DNA of 64,000 nucleotides, taken from positions 29,994-93,993 of the forward strand of contig JAFEDJ010000023.1 in NCBI GenBank assembly GCA_018241685.1, read 5' to 3'. Both the position numbers and the translations under genes were made by a program. The stretch comes from Pseudomonadota bacterium (GTDB lineage Bacteria > Pseudomonadota > Gammaproteobacteria > Burkholderiales > Rhodocyclaceae). This document shows positions 8,357 through 18,426 of the stretch, piece by piece. How positions within the stretch are numbered: the stretch's first letter is position 1; the number at the start of each line of letters is the position of its first letter. The notes below the pieces were generated by a model that searched no databases, had not been told where the DNA came from, and was given only the letters and a program-made list of their open reading frames with translations.

Positions 8357-9026
8357 CGCCCTCTCCGGCCTCGATGCGATAGCCGATGCCACGCACCGTG
8401 CGGATACCGACCCCGCTGTCGGCCAGCTTGCTGCGCAGGCGCGATACATAGATCTCCACCGCATTGGGGGTGATCTCCCGGTCCCACTGGCTGAGGCTGT
8501 CGGCCAGCTTCTGCTTGGCGACCACCTTGGGCGCCACCAGCGCCAATTGTTCGAGCACGTCCCACTCCCGCCCGGTCAGCTCCAGCTCGACGCCGGCCAG
8601 CGTCGCGCTGCGCCGCTGTACGTCGAGCGCCAGCGAACCGACGCTCAGCACCATGCTGGCCGCCGCCCGGCTACGCCGGATCAGCGCCCGGATGCGGGCC
8701 AGCAGCTCGGGCAGCAGGAAGGGCTTGACCAGGTAGTCGTCGCCGCCCACGTCCAGGCCGACGACCCGGTCGTCCAGCCCGTCACGGGCCGTCAGGATCA
8801 GGATGGGCGTCAGTACGCCGCGGCGGCGCACCCGACGGATCAGCTCCAGCCCGTCCATGCCCGGCAGGCCGATGTCCACGATCGCCAGGTCGTAGGCCGT
8901 GTGCGTAAGCACCGCCTCGGCCGGCTCGGCGGCTTCGAGCCGGTCCACCATGAAGCCCTCCCGCTCCAGGCCTTCAACCAGGCCGGCGGCCAGGGTCTTG
9001 TCATCTTCAACCACCAGAATACGCAC
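8340..9026 (-). CDS. OmpR-family response regulator (TctD-like)
   Basis: 228 residues from a GTG start with GGAGG nine bases upstream. Receiver domain: acidic pocket EDD at 7-9, phospho-acceptor Asp in AIVDIGLPGMDG, Thr in LILTARD and Lys in DDYLVKPF. C-terminal winged helix binds DNA (REWDVLEQL, then VSRLRSKL and IRTVRGIGYRIE). It is the partner of the overlapping kinase gene. The K+ channel gene lies 15 bases upstream on the same strand, so the three may form one transcript. Confidence 0.93.
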   Translation of the reverse strand: MRILVVEDDKTLAAGLVEGLEREGFMVDRLEAAEPAEAVLTHTAYDLAIVDIGLPGMDGLELIRRVRRRGVLTPILILTARDGLDDRVVGLDVGGDDYLVKPFLLPELLARIRALIRRSRAAASMVLSVGSLALDVQRRSATLAGVELELTGREWDVLEQLALVAPKVVAKQKLADSLSQWDREITPNAVEIYVSRLRSKLADSGVGIRTVRGIGYRIEAGEGDAAVR

Positions 9027-9041
9027 GCTCGAAAGCCTCCG

Positions 9042-9482
9042 TCAGTTGCTGTCGCCCAGCCCGTCGCGCCAGAAGCGCTCCATCGCGATGTACGCGTAGG
9101 ACGCCGACCAACCGATCAGCAGCAGGCCGTTGAGGGCCTCGGTTCCCGCCAGCAGGCGGACGTCTCCGCCGGGCACCACGTCGCCGTAGCCGAGGGACGT
9201 GAAGGTCTCGGTGGAAAAATACAGGCACACCGCAAACGAAAAACGCCCTACGTCGCCCACCGACCCGAGCTCCGCATAGCGCACCAGCGCAAACACCGCG
9301 AAAGCGTACAGCGCGATCTCCAGAAGATGGGCGATGAAGGTGCCGAGTATCACGACGATCAGCTTGGCCCGCGGGCGGATGGCCAGCTCGGGCAGCCACA
9401 GGCTCAGGCCGCGCAGCACCTCGTAGTGGATCACGGTAGTCAGCACAACCAGCAACAGGCAAACGGAAACGATCAGGGCCAT
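9042..9482 (-). CDS. Two-transmembrane potassium channel family protein
   Basis: 146 residues with hydrophobic segments at about 2-22, 43-66 and 118-135 and a pore loop holding the filter TSLGYGDV near residue 93, the K+ selectivity signature of Ion_trans_2 proteins. No cytoplasmic RCK domain is attached. It should form a tetrameric inner-membrane pore. A GAGGAG ribosome site precedes the ATG but at long spacing. It sits directly upstream of the two-component system, which is an uncommon association. Confidence 0.82.
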   Translation of the reverse strand: MALIVSVCLLLVVLTTVIHYEVLRGLSLWLPELAIRPRAKLIVVILGTFIAHLLEIALYAFAVFALVRYAELGSVGDVGRFSFAVCLYFSTETFTSLGYGDVVPGGDVRLLAGTEALNGLLLIGWSASYAYIAMERFWRDGLGDSN

Positions 9483-9557
9483 CGGCGCGGAAACTCCTCA
9501 ACAGGCGGCGGCACAGCCGCCGGCCCGCATTCTGTCACGCCAAGCTGACAACAAGCT

Positions 9558-11000
9558 TCAGATCGGCTCGTCATCGCCGTAGCCGATGACCGCCTTCACC
9601 TCGAGGAACTCCTCCAGCCCGTAGGCGCCCCACTCCCGCCCCAGGCCCGACTGCTTGTAGCCGCCAAAGGGCGCGGCGAGGTCCACTGGCGCGCCGTTGA
9701 GGTGCACATTGCCGCTGCGCAACTGCCGCGCAACGGCCCGCGCCCGCCCCAGGTCGGCCGACGACACGTAGCCCGACAGGCCGTAGGGCGTGTCGTTGGC
9801 GATGCGGATGGCGTCCGCCTCGTCCTTGTAGGGCAGGATGGACAGCACCGGACCGAAGATCTCCTCGCGGGCGATACCCATCTCCGGCGTCACCCGGCTG
9901 AACACAGTCGGGCGCACGAAATAGCCGCGCGCGATGCCATCTGGCCGGCCCGGCCCGCCGGCCACGAGCTTCGCCCCACTTGCGATGCCCTGCGCGATGA
10001 AAGCCTGCACACGCTCGAACTGGGGACCATTGGCCAGCGGCCCCATCGTCGTCGCTTCATTCAAGGGATCGCCAACGACCACCCGCTCCAGGCTTGCCGC
10101 GGCGATCGCCTCCACCTCGTCGAGACGCTCTTCCGGCACCAGCATGCGCGACGGTGCGTTGCAGTTCTGTCCACTGTTGGTCATCAGGCTCAACACGCCA
10201 TGGCGCACGCTCTTCGGGAAGTCCACGTCGTCGAGCAGGATGTTGGCGGACTTGCCGCCGAGTTCGAGGGCGACCTTCTTCACCGTGTCGGCAGCGCCCT
10301 TCATCACCTGCTTGCCGGCCCGCGTCGAGCCGGTGAAGGACACCATGTCCACCTCGGGATGGGTGCTCAGCGCGTTGCCGACGCCCGCCCCATCGCCATT
10401 CACCAGGTTGAAGACGCCGGCCGGCACGCCGGCCTCATGCAGGATCTCGGCCATCACGATGGCCGAGAACGGCGCCAGCTCGGACGGCTTGAGCACCATC
10501 GTGCAGCCCGCCGCCAGCGCCGGCGCGATCTTGCAGGCCATCTGGTTGGCCGGCCAGTTCCACGGGGTGATCAATGCGCAGACGCCGATCGGCTCGCGCA
10601 GGATGCGCGTCGTGCCCTGGGTCTTTTCAAAGGGGAAATCCTTCAGCACCGCCAATGCGGTCTTGAAATGGGCCAGGCCGGAGCCCGCCTGGGCGCTGGC
10701 TGCCAGGGCCTTCAACGGCGCGCCCATCTCCTCGCAGATGGCGCGGGCCATGTCGTCGTAGCGCTTCTTGTAAGCCGCACAGATGCGCGCCAGCAGGTCC
10801 AGGCGTTCCTCGCGGGACGTCGCCGCGAAGGCTGGAAACGCCGCCCGGGCCGCAGCCACGGCGGCCTCCGCATCGGCGGTGCTGCCGATGGCGATGCTGC
10901 CTGCGACCGCCTCGGTGGCGGGGTTGATCACATCCAGGCGGGCCGTGCCGAGGGCTTCGACCCACCGCCCGCCGATGTAGAACTGATGATGGTTGCGCAT
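9558..11000 (-). CDS. NAD(P)-dependent aldehyde dehydrogenase
   Basis: 480 residues beginning MRNHHQFYIGG after a strong AAGGAGG ribosome site; a longer frame upstream overlaps the neighbour and is rejected. Family landmarks: TPWNWP and KPSE for cofactor binding, FTGSTRAGK, catalytic Glu246 in ELGGK, nucleophile Cys280 in NSGQNCNAP, and EEIFGPVLS. The enzyme oxidises an aldehyde to its acid in the cytoplasm; substrate cannot be told from sequence. It is last of three leftward genes whose other two products are of unknown function. Confidence 0.92.
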   Translation of the reverse strand: MRNHHQFYIGGRWVEALGTARLDVINPATEAVAGSIAIGSTADAEAAVAAARAAFPAFAATSREERLDLLARICAAYKKRYDDMARAICEEMGAPLKALAASAQAGSGLAHFKTALAVLKDFPFEKTQGTTRILREPIGVCALITPWNWPANQMACKIAPALAAGCTMVLKPSELAPFSAIVMAEILHEAGVPAGVFNLVNGDGAGVGNALSTHPEVDMVSFTGSTRAGKQVMKGAADTVKKVALELGGKSANILLDDVDFPKSVRHGVLSLMTNSGQNCNAPSRMLVPEERLDEVEAIAAASLERVVVGDPLNEATTMGPLANGPQFERVQAFIAQGIASGAKLVAGGPGRPDGIARGYFVRPTVFSRVTPEMGIAREEIFGPVLSILPYKDEADAIRIANDTPYGLSGYVSSADLGRARAVARQLRSGNVHLNGAPVDLAAPFGGYKQSGLGREWGAYGLEEFLEVKAVIGYGDDEPI

Positions 11001-11082
11001 GTCTCCGTCCTCCTTATGATCATTGAGAACGGAAAGTACAGGAAACGGCGGCGGGCCGGGAAGGCACCGCCTCCCGCCAGGC

Positions 11083-12066
11083 TCAGGCCTGATCGATGCT
11101 GAGGTAGACCTGGGTCTGGTTGAGCAGCAGGTAGGCGATCTCGCCAAAGGTCATCGGTCCGACGAGAGACCCGGAGCGCCGCCCTTCCAGGCCGCAGTAG
11201 AGGTAGTTGAGGATGCAATTGCACGACCACAGCGGCGGATGGTCCGGCTCCGCACCGATCGCCGCGCCGAAATCGGCCGGCGCCGCGAAGCGGTATTCCA
11301 CGTCGTCGAACACCGGCGCGTAGAAGTCCACGCGCCCGGCCTGGGCATCCACGGCCTTGATCGACACGTTCACCGACGCACCGCCGTAATCCGCCACCAG
11401 CGGCAGGCGGATGTCCGCGTGGCGGGTCGCCAGGTAGCTGGCGAAATCGGTCTCTACGCCATTGACCAGGCAACGGCTAGCCGAGAAACCGGTCTCCGGG
11501 AAGCGCAGGCAGTCGCCGTCGCCCTGCTCCATGCGGTTGAAGATCTCGATGCGGGCGTATTCGCTGTCCGGCAAGGGCACGTGCATCACCACCGCCCGCT
11601 CGCCATCGAATGCGAGGTCCCTGCCATCGACCACCAGCGGCGCAACGCGGCCGGAGTCGGCCAGGTGGCTGCCGGCGATCCAGCCGACGATCGGCTTGAT
11701 GAACATGTCCGTGAAGCCCGGCGCTTTGCGGGCGTACAGGGAATGGATCGCCGAGAAGGCCGGGATGATGATCAGCGTGAAGCCGTTGGACGGGCCATCC
11801 TCGCAGACGTGCTCGAGGTCGGTGATGTCGTAGAAGCGGATCGTCGGCGCACCCGCCATCGCCGGGATCTCGGTGACGAACACCTGCTCGGACGTCACCA
11901 GGCCGCCCTCGTCACCCATGAAATAGGGGATCGTGCCACCTATCCAGTTGCCGGCCGGCAGGCGACGCAATAAGGTCTCGTCACCAGAGATCATCAGGAA
12001 GCGGCCCGACGCGATCAGCGCGGCCGCCTCGTCCACCGTCGTCAGGCGGTTCGCAGGGGCATTCAT
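11083..12066 (-). CDS. Protein of unknown function (DUF6976-like)
   Basis: 327 residues, no signal peptide or membrane helix. Recognisable conserved-looking stretches are GNWIGGTIPYFMGDEGG near residue 43, a cysteine pair in WSCNCILNYLYCGLEG and GPMTFGEIAYLLLNQ near the C-terminus. From memory these fit the family labelled DUF6976. The C-terminal pattern (Cys-rich segment, then a GE-A-LLNQT stretch) is loosely reminiscent of FIST-C sensory domains, which is speculation. It lies 82 bases upstream of the aldehyde dehydrogenase gene and 34 bases downstream of the ISL3-like gene, so one transcript is likely. Confidence 0.7.
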   Translation of the reverse strand: MNAPANRLTTVDEAAALIASGRFLMISGDETLLRRLPAGNWIGGTIPYFMGDEGGLVTSEQVFVTEIPAMAGAPTIRFYDITDLEHVCEDGPSNGFTLIIIPAFSAIHSLYARKAPGFTDMFIKPIVGWIAGSHLADSGRVAPLVVDGRDLAFDGERAVVMHVPLPDSEYARIEIFNRMEQGDGDCLRFPETGFSASRCLVNGVETDFASYLATRHADIRLPLVADYGGASVNVSIKAVDAQAGRVDFYAPVFDDVEYRFAAPADFGAAIGAEPDHPPLWSCNCILNYLYCGLEGRRSGSLVGPMTFGEIAYLLLNQTQVYLSIDQA

Positions 12067-12100
12067 TATTGGTTCTCCCTCGGTAGAACAGCGAGACGGC

Positions 12101-12856
12101 TCAGGCCGCTTCTTTGCTGAGTTGCTGCAGTTCGTGGGACAGCATGCGTTCGTTCTTGACGAAGTAGCGGTGCAGATCGCGCAGCTTCATCATGCGCACC
12201 TCCTCGTCGGCGATGACCGCCACCTGGGAGCGGATGCGGGACAACAGCAACTGGAGGCTCAGCACGCGCACGTCGATGTTGAGCGTGCCATCCACCAGGC
12301 GCAGCCACACCGGATCGGTAAGACTGGGCACCTGGCTGCCGGGCAAGGGTTTCACGCCGTCCTCGAAATACGCGAGCACCGCGCTGAGCGGCCGCTGTGT
12401 CCCACCCTCCTGAGCCGGGGCTGCCTCGCCGACGCTGTGCTGTCCCTTGTCGAGGGCATAACGATAGCGCCAGAGTTCGCCCATCGGCACCTCGAGCAGC
12501 GTGCACACTCCAGCCATCCCGACGCCTTCGTTGAGCAGGGACAGGATCTGCCGGTCCAGCGCCCGCGTGAAGGGCATGCCCGCCTCCCCTGCCCACTGTT
12601 GGCGCGGCAGCTCGCTGCCCAGCGGCGGCCTCACCCGTACCTGCACTTTCCAACCGCCAAAACCGATGTGGCGCCACATCACTTCCGGACCGCTCTCCAC
12701 GGGCTTGCCGCGACCGAAGCCGAACCAGCTCCGTGGTGCCTCCACGCCAATATAGACATCCATGCAGCGGTTGAACTCGTCGGCGCGACAGTCCAGGACC
12801 GTCCACGGCTCCTGGACCTGCAGCAACTGGCGCCACAAACTCAGTGCATCTGCCAT
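12101..12856 (-). CDS. Protein resembling the N-terminal half of ISL3 transposases, probably domesticated
   Basis: 251 residues from the ATG at 12856 (GAGG ribosome site). Residues 18-38 (PWTVLDCR, MDVYIGVE), 60-77 (MWRHIGFGGWKVQVRVRPP) and 93-136 (GMPFTRALDRQILSL, LWRYRYAL) follow the order and spacing of the zinc-ribbon and helix-turn-helix region of ISL3 transposases, in which the same stretches read roughly ...W.V...D..., TWRHL and a VxxLVGEHDTRLWRV-type motif. The cysteine ligands of the ribbon are gone and no DDE catalytic region follows; instead a leucine-rich C-terminus with a possible coiled coil (VRMMKLRDLHRYFVKNERML) is present. It may be a DNA-binding or structural protein recruited from a transposon. 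No inverted repeats flank it. Confidence 0.65.
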   Translation of the reverse strand: MADALSLWRQLLQVQEPWTVLDCRADEFNRCMDVYIGVEAPRSWFGFGRGKPVESGPEVMWRHIGFGGWKVQVRVRPPLGSELPRQQWAGEAGMPFTRALDRQILSLLNEGVGMAGVCTLLEVPMGELWRYRYALDKGQHSVGEAAPAQEGGTQRPLSAVLAYFEDGVKPLPGSQVPSLTDPVWLRLVDGTLNIDVRVLSLQLLLSRIRSQVAVIADEEVRMMKLRDLHRYFVKNERMLSHELQQLSKEAA

Positions 12857-13205
12857 ACCCACCTCACTCGATAATCATAGCCGGTGCGCCATGCGCGCCG
12901 GCCCAGGGAAGGAAGCAAAGTGGAGAACCGCTGGCAAAGGGCATGCCAGCATCGTGTTCCAGCGGCGCCAACCACCCTTTTCCGCGCGGGCCGGGGCATG
13001 TCCATACCGATGCCGGCGGCACGCAGCAAATTGCCGCAGCGCACCATGTACTGCATCTGAACACCTGCTCCCGCGGCAGGCGCAGATGCCTGCTTCAGAG
13101 CGAGTCAAACGGCACAGCAGAAAACCCATCCACATTTCCGTGCAAACGATATTACCGCCTGCACAGACACTTGGGGCTTCCACCAAAGAGGTATTGGTGC
13201 CGCTC
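12857..13205. other. Gene-free stretch upstream of the ISL3-like gene
   Basis: About 350 bases with overlapping short frames on both strands but none with a credible ribosome site, domain or codon bias. The part from 13100 to 13210 is richer in A and T than its surroundings and probably holds the promoter for the leftward 12856-9558 genes. No repeat or RNA was recognised. Confidence 0.5.
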
Positions 13206-13247
13206 CAAACAAAAACGGAGCCGGCCTCCCGAAGGAAGCCGGCTCCG
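13206..13247 (-). terminator. Rho-independent terminator of clpB
   Basis: Perfect 10-bp stem CGGAGCCGGC / GCCGGCTCCG (13216-13225 and 13238-13247) with a 12-base loop. Read on the minus strand it is followed by TTTTTGTTTG. It lies 30 bases beyond the clpB stop codon. Confidence 0.9.
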
Positions 13248-13276
13248 ATCACTTGGGCCGCCGCTCAGACCCGCGC

Positions 13277-15856
<2,580 letters not shown>

Positions 15857-15884
15857 AAGGCCTCCGGATTTTGGTCTGAGGCCT

Positions 15885-15912
15885 AAATGGGGCGGCACCC
15901 GTGAACTTCAAG
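15885..15912 (-). promoter_or_regulatory. Sigma-32 heat-shock promoter of clpB
   Basis: On the minus strand CTTGAAG (-35, 15906-15912), a 13-base spacer, then CCCCATTT (-10, 15885-15892). This matches the sigma-32 consensus CTTGAAA-N13-15-CCCCATNT at nearly every position. The expected start is about 20 bases before the ribosome site of clpB. Confidence 0.88.
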
Positions 15913-15929
15913 GCCACCGACGCGACAAG

Positions 15930-15943
15930 CTGATCTATATCAA
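15930..15943 (-). promoter_or_regulatory. FNR-like box upstream of the clpB promoter
   Basis: TTGATATAGATCAG on the minus strand matches the FNR/Anr site TTGAT-N4-ATCAA at nine of ten positions. It is centred about 58 bases upstream of the predicted clpB start and 24 bases beyond the end of the ferric-reductase-like gene. One good match in 64 kb could be chance. Confidence 0.35.
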
Positions 15944-15960
15944 CTCAGGCTCCCCCCCGC

Positions 15961-17295
15961 TCAGCGCATCTGGAACAGCTCCTGGTGGACATCGGCGTCG
16001 GCCAGGCCGTGGGCGACGAAGTCCTCCCGCAAGGCCTGCCCGAATGCCGGTGGGCCGCAGAACCAGACACTGGCATCCGCCCACTCCGGCACCGCGGAAC
16101 GGATGCGCTCGCCGTCCAGCCGGCCGTCCCGCTGCCCGACCAGCAGGTGCAGACACACACCGGCCGCCGCGGCATCGGCCACCAGCTTGTCGATGGCAGC
16201 CTGTTCGAAATCCGCGGTCGGATGAAACAGGTCGATGCTTTGCGTGCCCGCGGAGCGAGCAAGCTGTTTCATCCGCGCGACGAAAGGCGTGATGCCAATA
16301 CCGGCGCCGATCCAGATCTGGCGCGGCTTGCGGTCCTCGAAATCGAAACAACCGTACGGGCCTTCGACGCGCACCGGCATGCCCACGCGCAAAGTGTCGC
16401 GCAGTCGGCCGGTATGATCGCCAAGGGCCTTGGTGATGAAGACGATCCGACGCTCTGCTGCATCCCACGCCGACGCGATGGTGTAGGGATGCGCGCCCTC
16501 CTTCGGGTTGGAGGTCACGAAGGCGAACTGCCCCGCCGCGTGTCCGGACCAGCCCGCGTCGAGGCGTATCGCCGTCTCCAGCACGCGCAGCTCCGGGTAG
16601 TAGGTCAGCGACTCGATCCGCCCGCCGACCCGCCGCCGGGCGCCTATCCGCCCCGTCAGGGACAGCAGCGCAGCCAGCACACCGGCAAAGATCAACACCG
16701 CCATCACCCAGCCGATCGGCTGCGTCCAGTAGGCGAACTTGATCAGCACCAGCGAGTGATAGGCCAGCACCAGGAACAGCGCTGCCAGCCATTTGTGGGT
16801 CTTGGTGAACAGGTGGTAGGGGAAACGTTTGACGAGGGCCAGCGCGATCAAGACGACCGCCACGTAAAAGGCCCATTCGCCGAGGGACTCCGCCGTTCCG
16901 CGCTGCGTGCGCAGCCAGCCTTCGACCAAGCCCAGGCTGTCGCCAGACGGCGGCTTGCGCGGAGGCCGCACCAGCCAGCCCCAGCCGACCATCCACTTGG
17001 TGCCCTTCGCAAGCCACCAGTGCAGCACGCCGGCGACCAGCGCCGCGATGCCCAGCCACTTGTGCAGGCGGTACATCTTGTCGAGCCCGTCGAGTTGCGG
17101 CTCCAGCCACTTCGGCCGCACCGCCAGCAGCATGCCGACGCTCATCGCCCCGATGGCGATCACCCCGCTCAGCTGGACGAACACCGTCCGGAAGGAAAAA
17201 TAAGTGAAGGGCTCGGGCACCAGCGTGTCGGCCAGCAGCCACAGCCCGGCAAGCACCAGCAAGGACGCCCACAAGACGAGTTTGATGCGTTTCAT
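15961..17295 (-). CDS. Ferric-reductase-like transmembrane oxidoreductase with FAD/NAD domain
   Basis: 444 residues. The N-terminal half has about six hydrophobic helices with histidines spaced for two b haems (MYRLHKWLG, AGVLHWWLA, FTKTHKWLA, LAYHSLVL), the ferric-reductase/NOX membrane domain. The C-terminal half is a ferredoxin-NADP reductase module: FAD contact in HPYTIAS, NAD contacts GAGIGITPF and FCGPPAFG. It would move electrons from NAD(P)H across the inner membrane; related proteins reduce ferric iron, oxygen or periplasmic methionine sulfoxide via partners. It is the last gene of the leftward Att-type cluster, 60 bases after the secreted hydrolase gene. Confidence 0.85.
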   Translation of the reverse strand: MKRIKLVLWASLLVLAGLWLLADTLVPEPFTYFSFRTVFVQLSGVIAIGAMSVGMLLAVRPKWLEPQLDGLDKMYRLHKWLGIAALVAGVLHWWLAKGTKWMVGWGWLVRPPRKPPSGDSLGLVEGWLRTQRGTAESLGEWAFYVAVVLIALALVKRFPYHLFTKTHKWLAALFLVLAYHSLVLIKFAYWTQPIGWVMAVLIFAGVLAALLSLTGRIGARRRVGGRIESLTYYPELRVLETAIRLDAGWSGHAAGQFAFVTSNPKEGAHPYTIASAWDAAERRIVFITKALGDHTGRLRDTLRVGMPVRVEGPYGCFDFEDRKPRQIWIGAGIGITPFVARMKQLARSAGTQSIDLFHPTADFEQAAIDKLVADAAAAGVCLHLLVGQRDGRLDGERIRSAVPEWADASVWFCGPPAFGQALREDFVAHGLADADVHQELFQMR

Positions 17296-17355
17296 GTTCT
17301 ATCTCTATTCAAACAAATGGCGCGACACGTCCACACCAACTCACAGCAACAAGCG

Positions 17356-18426
17356 CTAACCAACACGGATGCGCTCCCCGTAGCCGGTCATCTCCAGGTA
17401 GCCGCGGCCGACTTCCCGTCCGCCCTCGACGACCCGCACCGCCCCTTCCCAATACACCGAGCCGGTGGAGCGGCGGCTGTCCAGCTCCTGGTCATCGAAC
17501 AAGGGGCGCAGGCCGAACTCTCGCTCCCCGACGCGCAGCCGCCATTCCACCGGATAGGTGATGGCGGTACGCGGCGAACGCCATTCCCGGCCGGGCGTGA
17601 AGATGATCTCCGCTGGGCGCATGACCCGCGCCCCGCCACCGGCCAGCTGCCACGTCGCCGCCGCCCACAGTGCCTGGCCCTGCCCGTCGCGCAGGCGGAA
17701 GGCCATCAGCGCGCTGCCATCGTCCAGGTTGAGGCCGACCCAGTCCCAGCCCTTGGCGCCCTCCGGCAGTAGTTCGCTGGACCATTCGTGGTCCAGCCAG
17801 GCCTTCCCGCGCACCGGCTGTCGCTTCCCGTCAAGGGTCACGCTGCCACTCACCGCCAGCTGTGGACGGCTGTAGTAGTAGCTGGCATGGCGCGGATCGG
17901 CTGCCTTGGCGCTGAAGCCGCCCTGCCCGTTGAGCAGCGGCGGACCAGCCGGCTGCAGCTCCAGCGCGCAGGCGAAATCGTCGGCATGCACTTCGGCGCG
18001 ATAGCGCCCGCCATCCAGCGCGAAGCGCCAGTCGCCGACCCACACGCCGGTCTGCCCCAGCGCGAAGCCAGCCCGCCCGAAACCGACCCGTGCCGAACGT
18101 TCCCCGTGGCGCAGGCGCCCCAGGCGCGGATCGGCAATCGCCGCGTGGGCGAGGATCAGCTGGCGCGGCGCGAAGGCGCTCGGGCTATCCTCACCCACGC
18201 CGGTGCGGACGCGGAAGAAGGTGGTCTGGAAGCCCAGCGGACTGCCGTCCGGCAGGCTCAGCCAACCGGTGGCGTACCACCACTCGGTACGGAAATCAGG
18301 ATGAGCCCCGTGGTCGGCCGGGAAGATCAGCCGCCGGCCCGGCAGTACTGGCGCAAAGTCCGCCGCCACAGCGTTACGCCCGGCCGCCCCAAGGGCCAGC
18401 GCCAGCAGGAAAAGACGCCGCTCCAT
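17356..18426 (-). CDS. AttH/CrtC-like secreted lipocalin-fold hydrolase
   Basis: 356 residues from MERRLFLLALALG, a signal peptide cleaved near residue 20 (AVAA). The mature part matches the predicted secreted hydrolase family: FPADHGAHPDFRTEWWYATG near the start, SYYYSRPQL, GKAWLDHEWSS and WDWVGLNL further on. The fold is a double lipocalin as in carotenoid 1,2-hydratase CrtC and AttH. Its ATG shares one base with the stop codon of the ABC permease (TGATG), so the genes are coupled. In AttEFGH loci the H protein always accompanies the same ABC components. The actual substrate is unknown. Confidence 0.85.
   Translation of the reverse strand: MERRLFLLALALGAAGRNAVAADFAPVLPGRRLIFPADHGAHPDFRTEWWYATGWLSLPDGSPLGFQTTFFRVRTGVGEDSPSAFAPRQLILAHAAIADPRLGRLRHGERSARVGFGRAGFALGQTGVWVGDWRFALDGGRYRAEVHADDFACALELQPAGPPLLNGQGGFSAKAADPRHASYYYSRPQLAVSGSVTLDGKRQPVRGKAWLDHEWSSELLPEGAKGWDWVGLNLDDGSALMAFRLRDGQGQALWAAATWQLAGGGARVMRPAEIIFTPGREWRSPRTAITYPVEWRLRVGEREFGLRPLFDDQELDSRRSTGSVYWEGAVRVVEGGREVGRGYLEMTGYGERIRVG

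Noticed and set aside
9504..9521. GGCGGC/GCCGCC hairpin after the aldehyde dehydrogenase gene
   Set aside because: Six base pairs in GC-rich DNA without a T-run; not enough to call a terminator.
8268..9548. 426-codon plus-strand frame opposite the regulator and K+ channel genes
   Set aside because: Spans two real genes antisense and has no recognised domain.
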